Source: Acidobacterium sp.
Lineage (GTDB): Bacteria > Acidobacteriota > Terriglobia > Terriglobales > Acidobacteriaceae
Length of the DNA stretch: 50,052 bases
Direction of reading: 5' to 3'
Assembly: GCA_003131625.1 (NCBI GenBank)
Contig: PKVY01000016.1
Location: 1 to 50,052, forward strand
Made by a program: the position numbers and the translations under genes. Numbering within the stretch: the stretch's first letter is position 1; the number at the start of each line of letters is the position of its first letter. Positions 8,454-17,584 of the stretch are shown one piece after another. The notes under the pieces were generated by a model. It saw only the letters and a list, made by a program, of their open reading frames with translations, was not told where the DNA came from and did no database searches.

Positions 8454-10856
8454 ATGAAAACTGAAGCAATTACGCATCCATGCGAAATGAGGAAACCGTT
8501 CCGAGGCGCGTGGATCTCCATGCTGTGCAGCGCCGCTCTTGCGGCGTCTCTCCTGAGCTGGACTGCCTTGGGACAGATGCCCGGTCAGTCGATACCTGAT
8601 CAGCCGACCATTACGGCCGTTCAGTCGCCGAATGGCTTGCACGCTGCGGTGGGGCACGAAGTCGTCGACATCACCGTTTGCAGCGACTCCGTGATTCACG
8701 TCGTTGCGACTCCTGATGGACCGGAAAGGGGCAACCATCCCCACCCCTGGATGCTTGACGCGCGGCAATCGTGCCCCGGAGCGCCTTTCCAGTTCGCCAC
8801 AAACGATAAGTTGGCGACGCTGACAACGGGGACGCTACGAGTGGATTTTTCCCTCACTCGAGGCAATATCAGCTTCCTTCAGGCTGGAGGCATGGCGCTC
8901 CTCCATGAAGGTAACGGCGTACCGCGTACCTACGAACCAGTTGAGCTGAACGGAGAACACACCTGGCAAACGACCGACCGCTTCGCGCCCGACGCAACCG
9001 AGGCGTTCTACGGACTGGGGCAGCACCAAAGCGGGATGTTCAATTACCGCGGGGCAACCATTGAGCTGGGACAGGACAACACCGACGTCGCGATTCCCCT
9101 TCTCGTCTCCAGCAAGGGTTACGCAATCCTGTGGAACACGGCGGCGCTGACCTATGTCGATAACCGCTTCCCGCTGGAACTGAAATTCAGCTCGATCGCC
9201 GGCGAGGCCGTGGACTACTACGTCATCTACGGACCGGAGATGGACAATATCATCCATCAATACCGAAGCATGACCGGTCATGCTCCCATGCTTCCAAAGT
9301 GGGCCTTCGGATACTTCCAGTCTAAAGATCGATATGTCTCCCTGGATGAGATCCAGAAGATCGCGAAACGCTACCGGGGTAAGCACATTCCTCTGGACGC
9401 GATGGTTCAGGACTGGTTCTGGTGGAAGACGGAAGGCGATCCCGTCTTCAACGCCAACTATCACGATGTCGCGAAGGACCTCGACACGTTGCATCAGGAA
9501 CATGTGCACGCGATGATCTCAGTGTGGGGTCTTCTGGACCCCAACTCCGAAACTTACAAAGTACTGGACGACCAGCACGATCTCGTTCCGGGTGCGCACG
9601 TCTACGACGCGACGAATCCAGGAGCTCGGGATATTTACTGGAATCACCTGGTCAGTAAACTGTTGTCGCAGGGCTGGGATGCGTTTTGGCTGGACAGCGC
9701 GGAGCCTGAGGAATACTGGCCGCATTTCGGCGATGCGATCCTTCGCAGCAAACAACTGGCCATCGGCAACGGGGCGGAATACACCAATGTTTTTCCGCTC
9801 ATGCACACCCTTGGCGTTCAGGACCACTGGAAAGCAGCCACGGATCAGAAGCGGGTCTTCCTGCTGACACGTTCGGCTTTTCTGGGACAACAGCGCGTTG
9901 GGGCGACGGTTTGGTCGGGCGACGTGTACAGCACTTACTGGGGACTCAGCCACCAGGTGCCTGCCGGGCTGAATTTTGCGTTGTCCGGGTATCCATACTG
10001 GACCACGGATATCGGGGGCTACTGGCCCGCGTACGAGGGCAAAACCCAGATCGCCGACTATCAGGAACTCTACGCGCGTTGGTTTGAGTTCGGCGTGTTC
10101 TGCCCCATCTTCCGCAGTCACGGTCATCGCCCTGAAAACGAAATCTGGACGTACAACAAAGTCGAACCGACGCTGGTCACATACGACAGACTGCGCTACC
10201 GTCTGGTGCCCTACATCTATTCGCTCGCGTGGAAGGTCAGCAGCGAGGACTACACCATCCAGCGTCCGCTGGTCATGGATTGGCGCGCCGACCCTGAGGT
10301 CTGGAATATCGGAAACCAGTTCATGTTTGGGCCAGCCATCCTCGTGAACCCAGTCCTCGAAGCGAACGCCACAAGTCGTAGCATTTATCTGCCCGAGTCA
10401 GCCGCCTGGTATAACTTCTGGACGGGAGACTCGGTCAAGGGCAGTCAGGTAATTATCGCTGACGCTCCGCTCGACCGAATGCCTTTGTATGTTCGCGCTG
10501 GTACGATCCTTCCGCTTGGTCCCGAGATTGAATATGCGGAGCAGGCCCCCGAGGGGCCGATCGAGCTCCGCATTTACCGTGGCGCCGACGGCCGGTTCGA
10601 TCTGTATCAGGATTCCGGCGATGGGTATCAGTACGAGAAAGGACAGCACGCTGTCATTCCCTTGCACTGGGATGACACGAACTCAACGCTGACGATTGGA
10701 ACCCGTCAGGGCTCGTACCCCGGGATGCCTGCAAAGATGGACTTCCATGTTGTGCTGGTTGCAAAGGGCAAAGGTGTCGGTGAAACCGTGACAACCGCAG
10801 CCGATCGCAACGTCAGCTATGAGGGCAAAGAGATCGCCGTAAAGGCTGGGCCATGA
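8454..10856 (+). CDS. Glycoside hydrolase family 31 (alpha-xylosidase/alpha-glucosidase type), exported
   Basis: About 800 residues. Residue numbers below count from ATG 8454, preceded by a GGGGCGG stretch; in-frame ATGs at 8430 and 8487 are alternatives, and 8487 gives the tightest signal peptide (hydrophobic ISMLCSAALAASLLS). An N-terminal beta-sandwich precedes the GH31 (beta/alpha)8 barrel. The catalytic nucleophile is D414 in FWLDSAEPE and the general acid/base is D490 in VWSGDVYSTYWG, followed by the family motif YPYWTTDIGGY. The LDSAEPE form resembles alpha-xylosidases acting on xyloglucan oligosaccharides more than maltases, but specificity is not proven. The stop overlaps the next GH31 start by 4 nt (ATGA), indicating coupled translation. 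Location is periplasmic or outer-membrane-associated. Confidence 0.9.
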   Translation: MKTEAITHPCEMRKPFRGAWISMLCSAALAASLLSWTALGQMPGQSIPDQPTITAVQSPNGLHAAVGHEVVDITVCSDSVIHVVATPDGPERGNHPHPWMLDARQSCPGAPFQFATNDKLATLTTGTLRVDFSLTRGNISFLQAGGMALLHEGNGVPRTYEPVELNGEHTWQTTDRFAPDATEAFYGLGQHQSGMFNYRGATIELGQDNTDVAIPLLVSSKGYAILWNTAALTYVDNRFPLELKFSSIAGEAVDYYVIYGPEMDNIIHQYRSMTGHAPMLPKWAFGYFQSKDRYVSLDEIQKIAKRYRGKHIPLDAMVQDWFWWKTEGDPVFNANYHDVAKDLDTLHQEHVHAMISVWGLLDPNSETYKVLDDQHDLVPGAHVYDATNPGARDIYWNHLVSKLLSQGWDAFWLDSAEPEEYWPHFGDAILRSKQLAIGNGAEYTNVFPLMHTLGVQDHWKAATDQKRVFLLTRSAFLGQQRVGATVWSGDVYSTYWGLSHQVPAGLNFALSGYPYWTTDIGGYWPAYEGKTQIADYQELYARWFEFGVFCPIFRSHGHRPENEIWTYNKVEPTLVTYDRLRYRLVPYIYSLAWKVSSEDYTIQRPLVMDWRADPEVWNIGNQFMFGPAILVNPVLEANATSRSIYLPESAAWYNFWTGDSVKGSQVIIADAPLDRMPLYVRAGTILPLGPEIEYAEQAPEGPIELRIYRGADGRFDLYQDSGDGYQYEKGQHAVIPLHWDDTNSTLTIGTRQGSYPGMPAKMDFHVVLVAKGKGVGETVTTAADRNVSYEGKEIAVKAGP

Positions 10857-13357
10857 AGAGAGGGATTTCGACTGCTCTCATTACAGGGTTGGTGCTCGCA
10901 GGCGCGTTCCTGTCAGCATCTTCGCTCGTTGCTCAACAGGACAACGGGCCACTGGTGCTGAAGCGGGAAGGGCGGGTGATTGCGCTCGTGCCTTATGCTC
11001 CCAACATCTTGCGCCTCACCATGAGTATCGACACCGCCGCCGCGACCGGCGCTCCGGGATACGGGATCGTGGCACAGCCCTCGTCAGAGGGATGGACCCA
11101 CGATCGCGATGCGGATGGCAACGATGTATATCGGTCAGCGCAAATGGTGGTGCGCGTGGCGCCGGGCGATTTGCCGGCGGACAAACTGCCTCAGCCGATG
11201 CCGCTGGATGATCTGAATCGACGGCTGCGCCAGCAGTATTTCGGAGGAGGTCAGAGATTCGCTCCGCATAACGATGCGCTGCTGGTGACCTCCACGGACG
11301 GCAGGATGCTGCTGCACATGCGCACATGGACGATGGCGCCGGAAAGCGCGGAAGTAGTCCAGGCGGACCCCGCAGATAAGGGGTACCGGGTGGTGGCCAT
11401 GTTCGACTCGCCCGCCGACGAGCACTACTACGGACTCGGCCAGCAGCAAAAGGGCTGGATGGACTTGCGGGATCACGAGATTCGTTGCTGGCACGACTAT
11501 TCGGCAGTCGGCGGCGAGGATGTATGCGTGCCCTTCATGGTTTCCACCCGCGGCTACGGTTTGGTGTGGGATAACCCATCGAAGACGACAGTGGATCTTG
11601 GGTTCAACGGCCGGAACGTCTGGTCGTCAGAGGTTGGGAACCGGGTGTCGTATTTCGTCATTGCCGGACAGACCAGCGACGAGATCTACGAGGGCTATCG
11701 GCTGCTCACCGGCGTGACGCATATGTTGCCACGGGCAGTCTATGGTTATATCCAGAGCAAAGCGATCTACCCGACCCAGGCACAGATTCTCGATGTGGCA
11801 AAAGGCTATCGCGAGAAAAATCTGCCACTGGGCGTCGTTGTGGTGGACTTCCTGAACATGACGAGACAGGGCGAGCTGGACCTTGACCCAAAGCGCTGGC
11901 CGGATCCCGCGGCGATGAATCGTGAACTGCACGCCATGGGTGTGAATACGTTGCTCAGCGTTTGGCCCCATTTTGCTCCTGGGACGCAGTTCTACGACAT
12001 GTTGCAGAGCAAAGGATGGCTCATCCATACGCCGGATGGGAAGCCGGACTCGGGACACTTTCGGGACACGATTGGGCCGAATATCGACACCACCAATCCT
12101 GAAGCAGCGAGGTGGTTTTGGGAGAAGATTCGCGACCGGTATGTGAAGCCGTACGGCTTCGATTACCTCTGGCTGGACGAAACCGAGCCGGATATCGATC
12201 CGGCCAAAGACCTGTTCTCGATCGGGTCGGGCACTCGCTTCTATAACGTTTATCCGCTCTTTCACACAGCGTCGGTGTACGAAGGTTTCCGCCGGGATTA
12301 TGGAGATAGCCGGAGGGTCATGATCCTGGCGCGGGCCGCGTATCTGGGTGCACAGCGTAACGGCACCGTGTTCTGGTCGAGCGACATTGTTTCGACGTGG
12401 GACATGCTAAAACGTTCGATCCCGGCAGGTCTGAACTTCACCGCGAGCGGGTTGCCCTACTGGGATACGGACATCGCAGGATTTTTCTCGCCGCCGATCC
12501 CGGGCGACTATCATGCTGCACACCAACCGCTGATCGACGGATCAGATGTGCGGGAAACGATTGGGAACTACGAAGACTACCCTGAGCTGTTTGTGCGGTG
12601 GTTCGAATGGGGCTCGTTTCAGCCGATCATGCGGGCGCACGGCGAGAGGATGCACAACGAGGTGTGGTCCTATGGGAAGCAGGCCGAGCCGATTCTCGCG
12701 AAGTATCTGAGGCTGCGTTACCAGCTTTTGCCTTACACCTACTCTGTTGCCTGGCACAGTTACCAAACTGGCGCCCCTTATATGCGGGCACTGTTTATGG
12801 ATTTCCCTGGAGACCCGAAGGCTGCGGATATTCCGGATGAGTACATGTACGGTCCCGCGCTGCTGGTCGCACCCGTCACCGACCAGGGCGCGACCAGCCG
12901 GCCGGTCTATCTCCCGGCTGGGACCGACTGGTACAACTACTGGACCAATGAGAAGCTGCATGGTGGGCAAACCATTCAGGCCGATGCCCCCATCGATCTG
13001 ATCCCTCTGTTTGTTCGCGCCGGTTCGATCCTGCCTTTGGGAGAACCTCTCGAAAACACGCAACAGAGACAGGCCATCGAAAAAGTTCGGATCTATCCGG
13101 GCGCCGATGGCGGCTTTGCGCTGTATGAGGATGACGGGTCGACCTATGCGTACGAAAAGTCCGGTGGGCAGGTCACGAACCTGCACTGGGACGACGCGCA
13201 ACAGCATTTCAGTCACACAGGCGCCGATGCCTGGAGCGGACCTGAGAGTGGTTTGATCGAAGTCGTGCATCCCGCCGGAACAGCTGCGGTCGGTCAAAAG
13301 CTACCGCAGCGGGCCGCTGATGGCGGCGAGGTATCGTATGCCGGAATTGTCGAGTAG
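10853..13357 (+). CDS. Second glycoside hydrolase family 31 enzyme, exported
   Basis: 834 residues with a signal peptide (GISTALITGLVLAGAFLSAS, cleavage near VAQQ about residue 29). Nucleophile D442 in LWLDETEPD and acid/base D511 in FWSSDIVSTW are present, then LPYWDTDIAGFF with an insertion before the RAHGER segment. The C-terminus ends in the beta-domains usual for GH31 (VFVRAGSILPLG-type segment IPLFVRAGSILPLG, then ALYEDDGSTYAYE). It is a clear but divergent paralogue of the preceding gene; the nucleophile loop is LDETEPD versus LDSAEPE, so the two probably differ in linkage or aglycone. It starts within the previous stop (ATGA), and its last 38 nt overlap the next ORF. A tandem pair of exported GH31 enzymes next to a TonB receptor fits stepwise trimming of a branched alpha-linked oligosaccharide, which is inference. 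Confidence 0.9.
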   Translation: MKRGISTALITGLVLAGAFLSASSLVAQQDNGPLVLKREGRVIALVPYAPNILRLTMSIDTAAATGAPGYGIVAQPSSEGWTHDRDADGNDVYRSAQMVVRVAPGDLPADKLPQPMPLDDLNRRLRQQYFGGGQRFAPHNDALLVTSTDGRMLLHMRTWTMAPESAEVVQADPADKGYRVVAMFDSPADEHYYGLGQQQKGWMDLRDHEIRCWHDYSAVGGEDVCVPFMVSTRGYGLVWDNPSKTTVDLGFNGRNVWSSEVGNRVSYFVIAGQTSDEIYEGYRLLTGVTHMLPRAVYGYIQSKAIYPTQAQILDVAKGYREKNLPLGVVVVDFLNMTRQGELDLDPKRWPDPAAMNRELHAMGVNTLLSVWPHFAPGTQFYDMLQSKGWLIHTPDGKPDSGHFRDTIGPNIDTTNPEAARWFWEKIRDRYVKPYGFDYLWLDETEPDIDPAKDLFSIGSGTRFYNVYPLFHTASVYEGFRRDYGDSRRVMILARAAYLGAQRNGTVFWSSDIVSTWDMLKRSIPAGLNFTASGLPYWDTDIAGFFSPPIPGDYHAAHQPLIDGSDVRETIGNYEDYPELFVRWFEWGSFQPIMRAHGERMHNEVWSYGKQAEPILAKYLRLRYQLLPYTYSVAWHSYQTGAPYMRALFMDFPGDPKAADIPDEYMYGPALLVAPVTDQGATSRPVYLPAGTDWYNYWTNEKLHGGQTIQADAPIDLIPLFVRAGSILPLGEPLENTQQRQAIEKVRIYPGADGGFALYEDDGSTYAYEKSGGQVTNLHWDDAQQHFSHTGADAWSGPESGLIEVVHPAGTAAVGQKLPQRAADGGEVSYAGIVE

Positions 13358-15329
13358 TCGGTTCTGCTCTCGTCCGCGCCGCGCGGGTTTTCTCTCTTTT
13401 CTCGCTGTTCTCATGCTGTTTCGGCCAGACAGTTCTCTGCTCGCACAGGCCTACTCGACCCCAGCATCCGATCGGAGCGTTTCAAACCTCGCGTCAGCAC
13501 AATACCGCCAGGTACAGCAACGGCTGGCACAAGGCTGGAACACATGGGACGTAAACAGCATGACCGCTCACGTCCTGCTGCCGGAAGGACTAGCCGTCCA
13601 CGTTGAGTTCAAGCACAACGCGACCGTTTTCGGAGACGAGTTACTGTCGCGAACCTCCGTCGGCCAGGGCACGGTTTTTCCCGGTCCGCATGCGTGGGAC
13701 GGGAGTTATACGCAACTTAAGGTTACGTGGAGAGGCCATGAGTGGCGGGTGGAAAGCGCGCACGGCGGAAGCGACCTGGTGCTGCTGGTGACGCCATTGG
13801 AGGCACCGGGCAAGTTCGCCCTTGCTCCGACCGTGGTTTTCGGTGTGGATTTCCTTTGGGATCGGCTAGGCACCGCGCAGCGAGAAGCTGACTTCGTCGA
13901 GACGCACGGAAGTTCCGGGACAATCCGGATCTATTGCACCTGCGCGGCGGAGCGAGTCGTAACAGCGGCGCATCCAGCGCGCGGCCAGCTGCCGGTCAGT
14001 GGCGCATATCTTGCCGCCGACTTGACGCAGCCAGTCGGCTTGAGCACGGGCAGCAGGCGTAGTGTGGCCGCAATATCGAGCATCCTTGAGCGACAACGCG
14101 CGGCGTACCAGAAGTCGACCGGCGACGGCAGCGCGAGTGCGACGGTGGATGCGATTGAGACAACGCTGGGGTGGGACACCATTTACGATCCGGACCACAA
14201 GCGCGTGATTTCGCCCGTCAGCCGGGACTGGAGCACGTATTGGGGTGGTTATGTGCTCTTTGACTGGGACACTTTTTTCGGCGCCACGCTGGCTGGAATC
14301 GGCGACCGTGATCTGGCTTACGCAAACGCCATCGAGATTCTGCACGAAGAGACGGCGGAAGGGTTCGTCCCTAATTACGCGCGCGCCGGCGAGTGGAAGA
14401 GCTCAGACCGCTCGGAACCGCCGGTTGGCGCCATTACTATTCTGGGGCTCTATCGCAGGTATCACGACCGCTGGTTTCTCCAGGAAGCCTTCGATCCCCT
14501 GCTGCGCTGGAATCGATGGTGGGCCAAACACCGCGACTTCCAGGGTTATCTCACATGGGGCAGCGACGGGGAGAATCTACCGGTCGATCCTGAAGACGGC
14601 TGGAGCGGCAAGCGCATCGGCGCCATTCTCGAGTCCGGGCTTGATAACAGCCCGATGTACGACAGCTCCACCTACAACCAGCAGGCCCACGTGCTGGAAT
14701 ACGCCGACGTTGGCCTGATGAGCATGTACATCGCCGATTGCGATGCGCTGGCAGAGATCGCGACCGTTCTGGGCAAGACGGCGAAGGCCGGCGAGTTGAA
14801 GGAACGCGGTGGGCGCTATCGCGCAAAGCTGGCCACGCTGTGGAACGACGAAACCGGCATCTTTCTCAACAAGGATCTGCACACCGGACAATTCGTTACC
14901 CGGCTCTCTCCCACCAATTTCTATCCCATGCTGGCGCAAGCGGCCACGCCAGAACAGGCGAAGACCATGGTTGAGAAGCACCTGATCAACCAAAACGAAT
15001 TCTGGGGCGAATGGATCATTCCTTCGATTGCCAGGAACGACCCCGCGTTTCCCGATCAGAATTACTGGCGCGGCAGAATCTGGGGACCGATGAATTACCT
15101 GGTTTACCTGGGGCTGGAGAACTATGACGACGCGGACGTGCGCCAGCGGTTCGCACAAAAGTCCTACGAACTATTTCTGAAGGAATGGCGCGACAAGGGC
15201 CACGTGCATGAAAACTACAACGCGATCGCCGGCACCGGCGATGACGTGACCAACAGCGATCGCTTCTATCATTGGGGTGCGCTACTGGGTTACATCGAGT
15301 ACCTGGAGCAGATGCGTTCGACGAAGTAA
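13320..15329 (+). CDS. GH63/trehalase-like (alpha/alpha)6-barrel glycosidase
   Basis: 669 residues. The start lies inside the end of the previous gene (38-nt overlap); ATG 13338 is an in-frame alternative. A hydrophobic segment (GFLSFLAVLMLF) with LLAQA after it looks like a signal peptide. Residues about 60-270 form a beta-sandwich; the rest is an (alpha/alpha)6 barrel with motifs of clan GH-G/GH63 relatives: FDWDTFFGATLAGIGD, GFVPNYA, EPPVGAITILGLYR, LESGLDNSPMYD, WRGRIWGPMNYLVYLG, HENYNA. Relatives include YgjK-type alpha-glucosidases and mannosyl/glucosyl-glycerate hydrolases, so an inverting alpha-glycosidase is the safe call; the exact substrate is not determined. It ends the glycan-use unit and no downstream gene continues the operon. 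Confidence 0.8.
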   Translation: MAARYRMPELSSSRFCSRPRRAGFLSFLAVLMLFRPDSSLLAQAYSTPASDRSVSNLASAQYRQVQQRLAQGWNTWDVNSMTAHVLLPEGLAVHVEFKHNATVFGDELLSRTSVGQGTVFPGPHAWDGSYTQLKVTWRGHEWRVESAHGGSDLVLLVTPLEAPGKFALAPTVVFGVDFLWDRLGTAQREADFVETHGSSGTIRIYCTCAAERVVTAAHPARGQLPVSGAYLAADLTQPVGLSTGSRRSVAAISSILERQRAAYQKSTGDGSASATVDAIETTLGWDTIYDPDHKRVISPVSRDWSTYWGGYVLFDWDTFFGATLAGIGDRDLAYANAIEILHEETAEGFVPNYARAGEWKSSDRSEPPVGAITILGLYRRYHDRWFLQEAFDPLLRWNRWWAKHRDFQGYLTWGSDGENLPVDPEDGWSGKRIGAILESGLDNSPMYDSSTYNQQAHVLEYADVGLMSMYIADCDALAEIATVLGKTAKAGELKERGGRYRAKLATLWNDETGIFLNKDLHTGQFVTRLSPTNFYPMLAQAATPEQAKTMVEKHLINQNEFWGEWIIPSIARNDPAFPDQNYWRGRIWGPMNYLVYLGLENYDDADVRQRFAQKSYELFLKEWRDKGHVHENYNAIAGTGDDVTNSDRFYHWGALLGYIEYLEQMRSTK

Positions 15330-15396
15330 TTCTCAAATGGGCAAAGTCGCTGTCCCCCAGGGACCGAAGAGTACCGACCCAAGGCGTCAGAGCGGG

Positions 15397-15615
15397 CGCC
15401 CATGCGATGCGGTCATTCTGATCCTGACAAAGAACTGGTTCGACAGCAAATGGTGCTTTGTTGAGTTCGCGCAAGCGCGGGCGCTAGGCAAACCATCTTT
15501 CCGCTGGTGGAGTCGCCTGCGGGAGAGACAGTTGTCTCTTCCGACATCCAGCATCTCGACCTGGTAAAGGACCGCGAGGGCGGACTGGAGCGACTGCGGG
15601 CGGATCGCGGTCGCC
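15397..15615 (+). pseudogene. TIR-domain fragment with a one-base frameshift
   Basis: Frame one reads CDAVILILTKNWFDSKWC then FVEFAQARALGK, a typical prokaryotic TIR_2 core. After GGCAAACCATC the frame breaks. Restoring one A (AAA to AAAA at about 15492) gives TIFPLVESPAGETVV then SSDIQHLDLV and GLERLR, which is exactly how the TIR fold continues. The N-terminal half of the domain is missing upstream of about 15397 and the protein changes identity after about 15615. TIR domains act as NADases in anti-phage defence or as scaffolds; this copy looks dead. A sequencing indel could explain the frameshift but not the missing N-terminus. Confidence 0.65.
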
Positions 15616-15618
15616 CTG

Positions 15619-15942
15619 CGGGAAGCCCTTATTCAGATAGCATTCGCAAGGCGGGCCAGTGAAGGTCAGGAAACCAAGGGCCAGCAGGTCTACGCCTATC
15701 TCACCGGTCCACGCTTTCGACAGCGAGTAGAGGCCATCGTCGAAAAGTTCACTGATATGCAGAGTGACCTTGAGGCGGAGCGAAGGGTCACGACGAGGCA
15801 GTGGGCTAAGCGGGAGGTGCAGATTCGTCTCGTTCTGGAAGCGACGGCTGGAATGTATGGGGACCTCCAGGGCATTGCTGGCAGGAGTCTCGAAGAAATC
15901 GACGCGCTTGGGCCCGGATTGCTGTTGGCAGAAAGCAGCTAG
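15619..15942 (+). pseudogene. C-terminal fragment of a DUF2130 protein
   Basis: In the frame ending at the TAG at 15940-15942 the sequence reads ALREALIQIAFARRASEGQ, then YLTGPRFRQRVEAIVEKF, RQWAKREVQIRLVLEATA and MYGDLQGIAGRSLEEIDAL. This is the conserved C-terminal end of DUF2130 proteins (usually 400 residues or more with an N-terminal coiled coil). Only about 105 residues remain, and they follow the TIR fragment directly with no start signal. It is therefore a remnant joined to an unrelated gene, not a working gene. The family function is unknown; its C-terminus is predicted to have a nuclease-like fold. Confidence 0.65.
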
Positions 15943-16010
15943 CCCTGTACGTTGGGAAACCCTCGATACCTGACCCGCTTTAAGTGACGCCGGGAAAGTG
16001 TGCATTGGTT

Positions 16011-16415
16011 ATGACCTCTGGGACCTTTGGGCCGAGCGTCGGAATTTTCTGGATGCTTGCCGACGGCAGGCTAGTCATCGAGGGCAGCCCGCTAAGCGCA
16101 GCCGAGAAATATGGGGACTGCCTGACACACTCTCCCAGCCACATCGACGTCTGGGCGGAGCTTCAGATGAGCGGACGGGTTGCAGCCGATGTCGAATACG
16201 AGGAGTACCCACGCGGCGGGGTCATCTTTAATACCACGAAAGACCGTTTCGTGATCATGGCTGACCGCTGCATTTTAAGCAGGAAGGACGTCATGAGACG
16301 GATCAGTGCAGCAATGAACCTGACAGACGAGAGGACAGAGGCCTCTGCCGACTTGCACTACCGTTGTTCACGGTGTCTTCATAGCCGCCCTGAAGAGAAC
16401 GACGATGAGCCCTGA
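16011..16415 (+). CDS. Conserved hypothetical protein (small, soluble)
   Basis: About 134 residues from ATG 16011 (a GTG at 15984 would add nine). Motifs FWMLADGRLVIEGSPLS, YGDCLTHSPSHIDVW, RGGVIFNTTKDRFVIMADRC and ADLHYRCSRC are those of a small uncharacterised family I have seen in many bacteria, often beside toxin/immunity or accessory genes. There is a C-terminal CSRC pair but no complete metal site. Its end overlaps the next gene by 11 nt, so the two are probably co-translated. No function is assigned. Confidence 0.55.
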   Translation: MTSGTFGPSVGIFWMLADGRLVIEGSPLSAAEKYGDCLTHSPSHIDVWAELQMSGRVAADVEYEEYPRGGVIFNTTKDRFVIMADRCILSRKDVMRRISAAMNLTDERTEASADLHYRCSRCLHSRPEENDDEP

Positions 16416-16863
16416 ACTGGAGCATAGACTGATTGATCGCTGGCCGACATGGTTTGACACCGATGGTGACGTGCAGCGTACGTCGATGCCCTTTAGTTTC
16501 GAGGTTCGGGATGGCTGGTTTCACCTCATTTGGTCGCTCTGCGAGGACCTGGAGCCGTTGGTTGCCGAATACGAAAAGGAGACGTCGCAGACATTCGAGG
16601 TGCTGCAGGTCAAGGAGAAGTTTGGCGCTTTCCGCTTCTACGTCAACGGCGAAGCACAGCCATTTGGGACCGCATCGCGGCTCACCACCAGGCTGTTCCT
16701 AAGGAAGCTCCGGAACGGGCCGGAGTCGGGCCCGAAGGTGCGAGAAGGCGAAGCGATCAGTCTGAATCGTGTCTTGCTTCGACCTGCTGCCGGGCCTGTC
16801 GAACCATCTCGACGAACACCTTTCGGGCCTCTTCCGGCGCAGCTACCTCGTGAAGGAAGTTGA
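16405..16863 (+). CDS. Hypothetical protein, C-terminal part probably frameshifted
   Basis: The first about 85 residues are well conserved in a small uncharacterised family (LIDRWPTWFDTDGDV, MPFSFEVRDGWFHLIWSLCE, FEVLQVKEKFGAFRFYVNG). From about 16655 the reading frame becomes low-quality, Pro/Arg-rich, and runs 107 nt into the convergent HugZ gene, which real members do not do. Other frames carry AIWDRIAAHHQA at the expected place, so an indel near 16655-16670 is likely. The Cys-rich tail expected for the family is not visible. It overlaps the preceding hypothetical gene by 11 nt. Treat it as a damaged gene or a gene with a sequencing error. Confidence 0.45.
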   Translation: MSPELEHRLIDRWPTWFDTDGDVQRTSMPFSFEVRDGWFHLIWSLCEDLEPLVAEYEKETSQTFEVLQVKEKFGAFRFYVNGEAQPFGTASRLTTRLFLRKLRNGPESGPKVREGEAISLNRVLLRPAAGPVEPSRRTPFGPLPAQLPREGS

Positions 16864-17584
16864 TGCGTGCGCCCTTCATTCCGTCGGCTGTCTTCAATCT
16901 GAGAAAGAAGCCCAGCCGGTCGACGGAAGTCATTGTCACCTCCGTTGCTTCCAGGCGTGGATGCATCCGCGCGAGAAGAATCATGGAATCGACATGGTCG
17001 GCATTCATGTGCGCGAGGATGTTCGGCGCCGACGCCGCGAGAGGGTCGGGAGCAGCGGTTTCGTACTCATGCGCGTCGACCCATCCCATGACCCCAAAGC
17101 CGCCGACGTAGTAGAGGTCTACCGGCTGCAGACGAAAGAAGTTGAAATCCGAGAAGTCGACCCAGTAGCGGCTGTTTTCGTGGCGAGCAAGGTACGTTTC
17201 CCGAACGGAAGCCAGATCGTGTGCTGGAACGGGTTCAGTATGGCCGATCAGGGTGGCTCGTGCGGCTCCGAGCGGGTCTCCATCCACACTCGGCTGTGCC
17301 ACGAAAAGGCTGCACTTCGGGTCGTTCTTCAGGTTCTGAGTGTGCATGGCCATGTTGCTGATGAGGAAGATGGGCCGAGCAGCGGCGTCAAGAGCAAATG
17401 GCATCAGCGATCCGAACGGAAATCCCGGATGCTTGCGCGAGATCGTAGACAGAGTGGCAACGGCGACCAGCGAGATGAGGGTGCGAGCACGTTCGGCATG
17501 GCTGGGTTCCGGCAGTTCAGGCGATGCCGGTCCGGTCGATGCATGCTGGCGCGGTGCTACAAGTTCGCTCTGCGACATGGGCAT
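16757..17584 (-). CDS. HugZ-family haem-utilisation/FMN-binding split-barrel protein
   Basis: 275 residues. The N-terminal half (about 25-160) is a pyridoxamine-5'-phosphate-oxidase-like split barrel (STISRKHPGFPFGSLMPFAL, LISNMAMHTQNLKND, CSLFVAQP, GHTEPV). The C-terminal half is the DUF2470/HugZ C-terminal domain (ILAHMNADHVDSMILLAR, RLGFFLRLKT). Members bind haem or FMN; HugZ degrades haem in Helicobacter, but most homologues are uncharacterised. It is cytosolic, with no signal peptide. The start at 17584 has an alternative ATG two codons in (17578). It is a single-gene unit, convergent with the damaged hypothetical gene. Confidence 0.8.
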   Translation of the reverse strand: MPMSQSELVAPRQHASTGPASPELPEPSHAERARTLISLVAVATLSTISRKHPGFPFGSLMPFALDAAARPIFLISNMAMHTQNLKNDPKCSLFVAQPSVDGDPLGAARATLIGHTEPVPAHDLASVRETYLARHENSRYWVDFSDFNFFRLQPVDLYYVGGFGVMGWVDAHEYETAAPDPLAASAPNILAHMNADHVDSMILLARMHPRLEATEVTMTSVDRLGFFLRLKTADGMKGARINFLHEVAAPEEARKVFVEMVRQARQQVEARHDSD

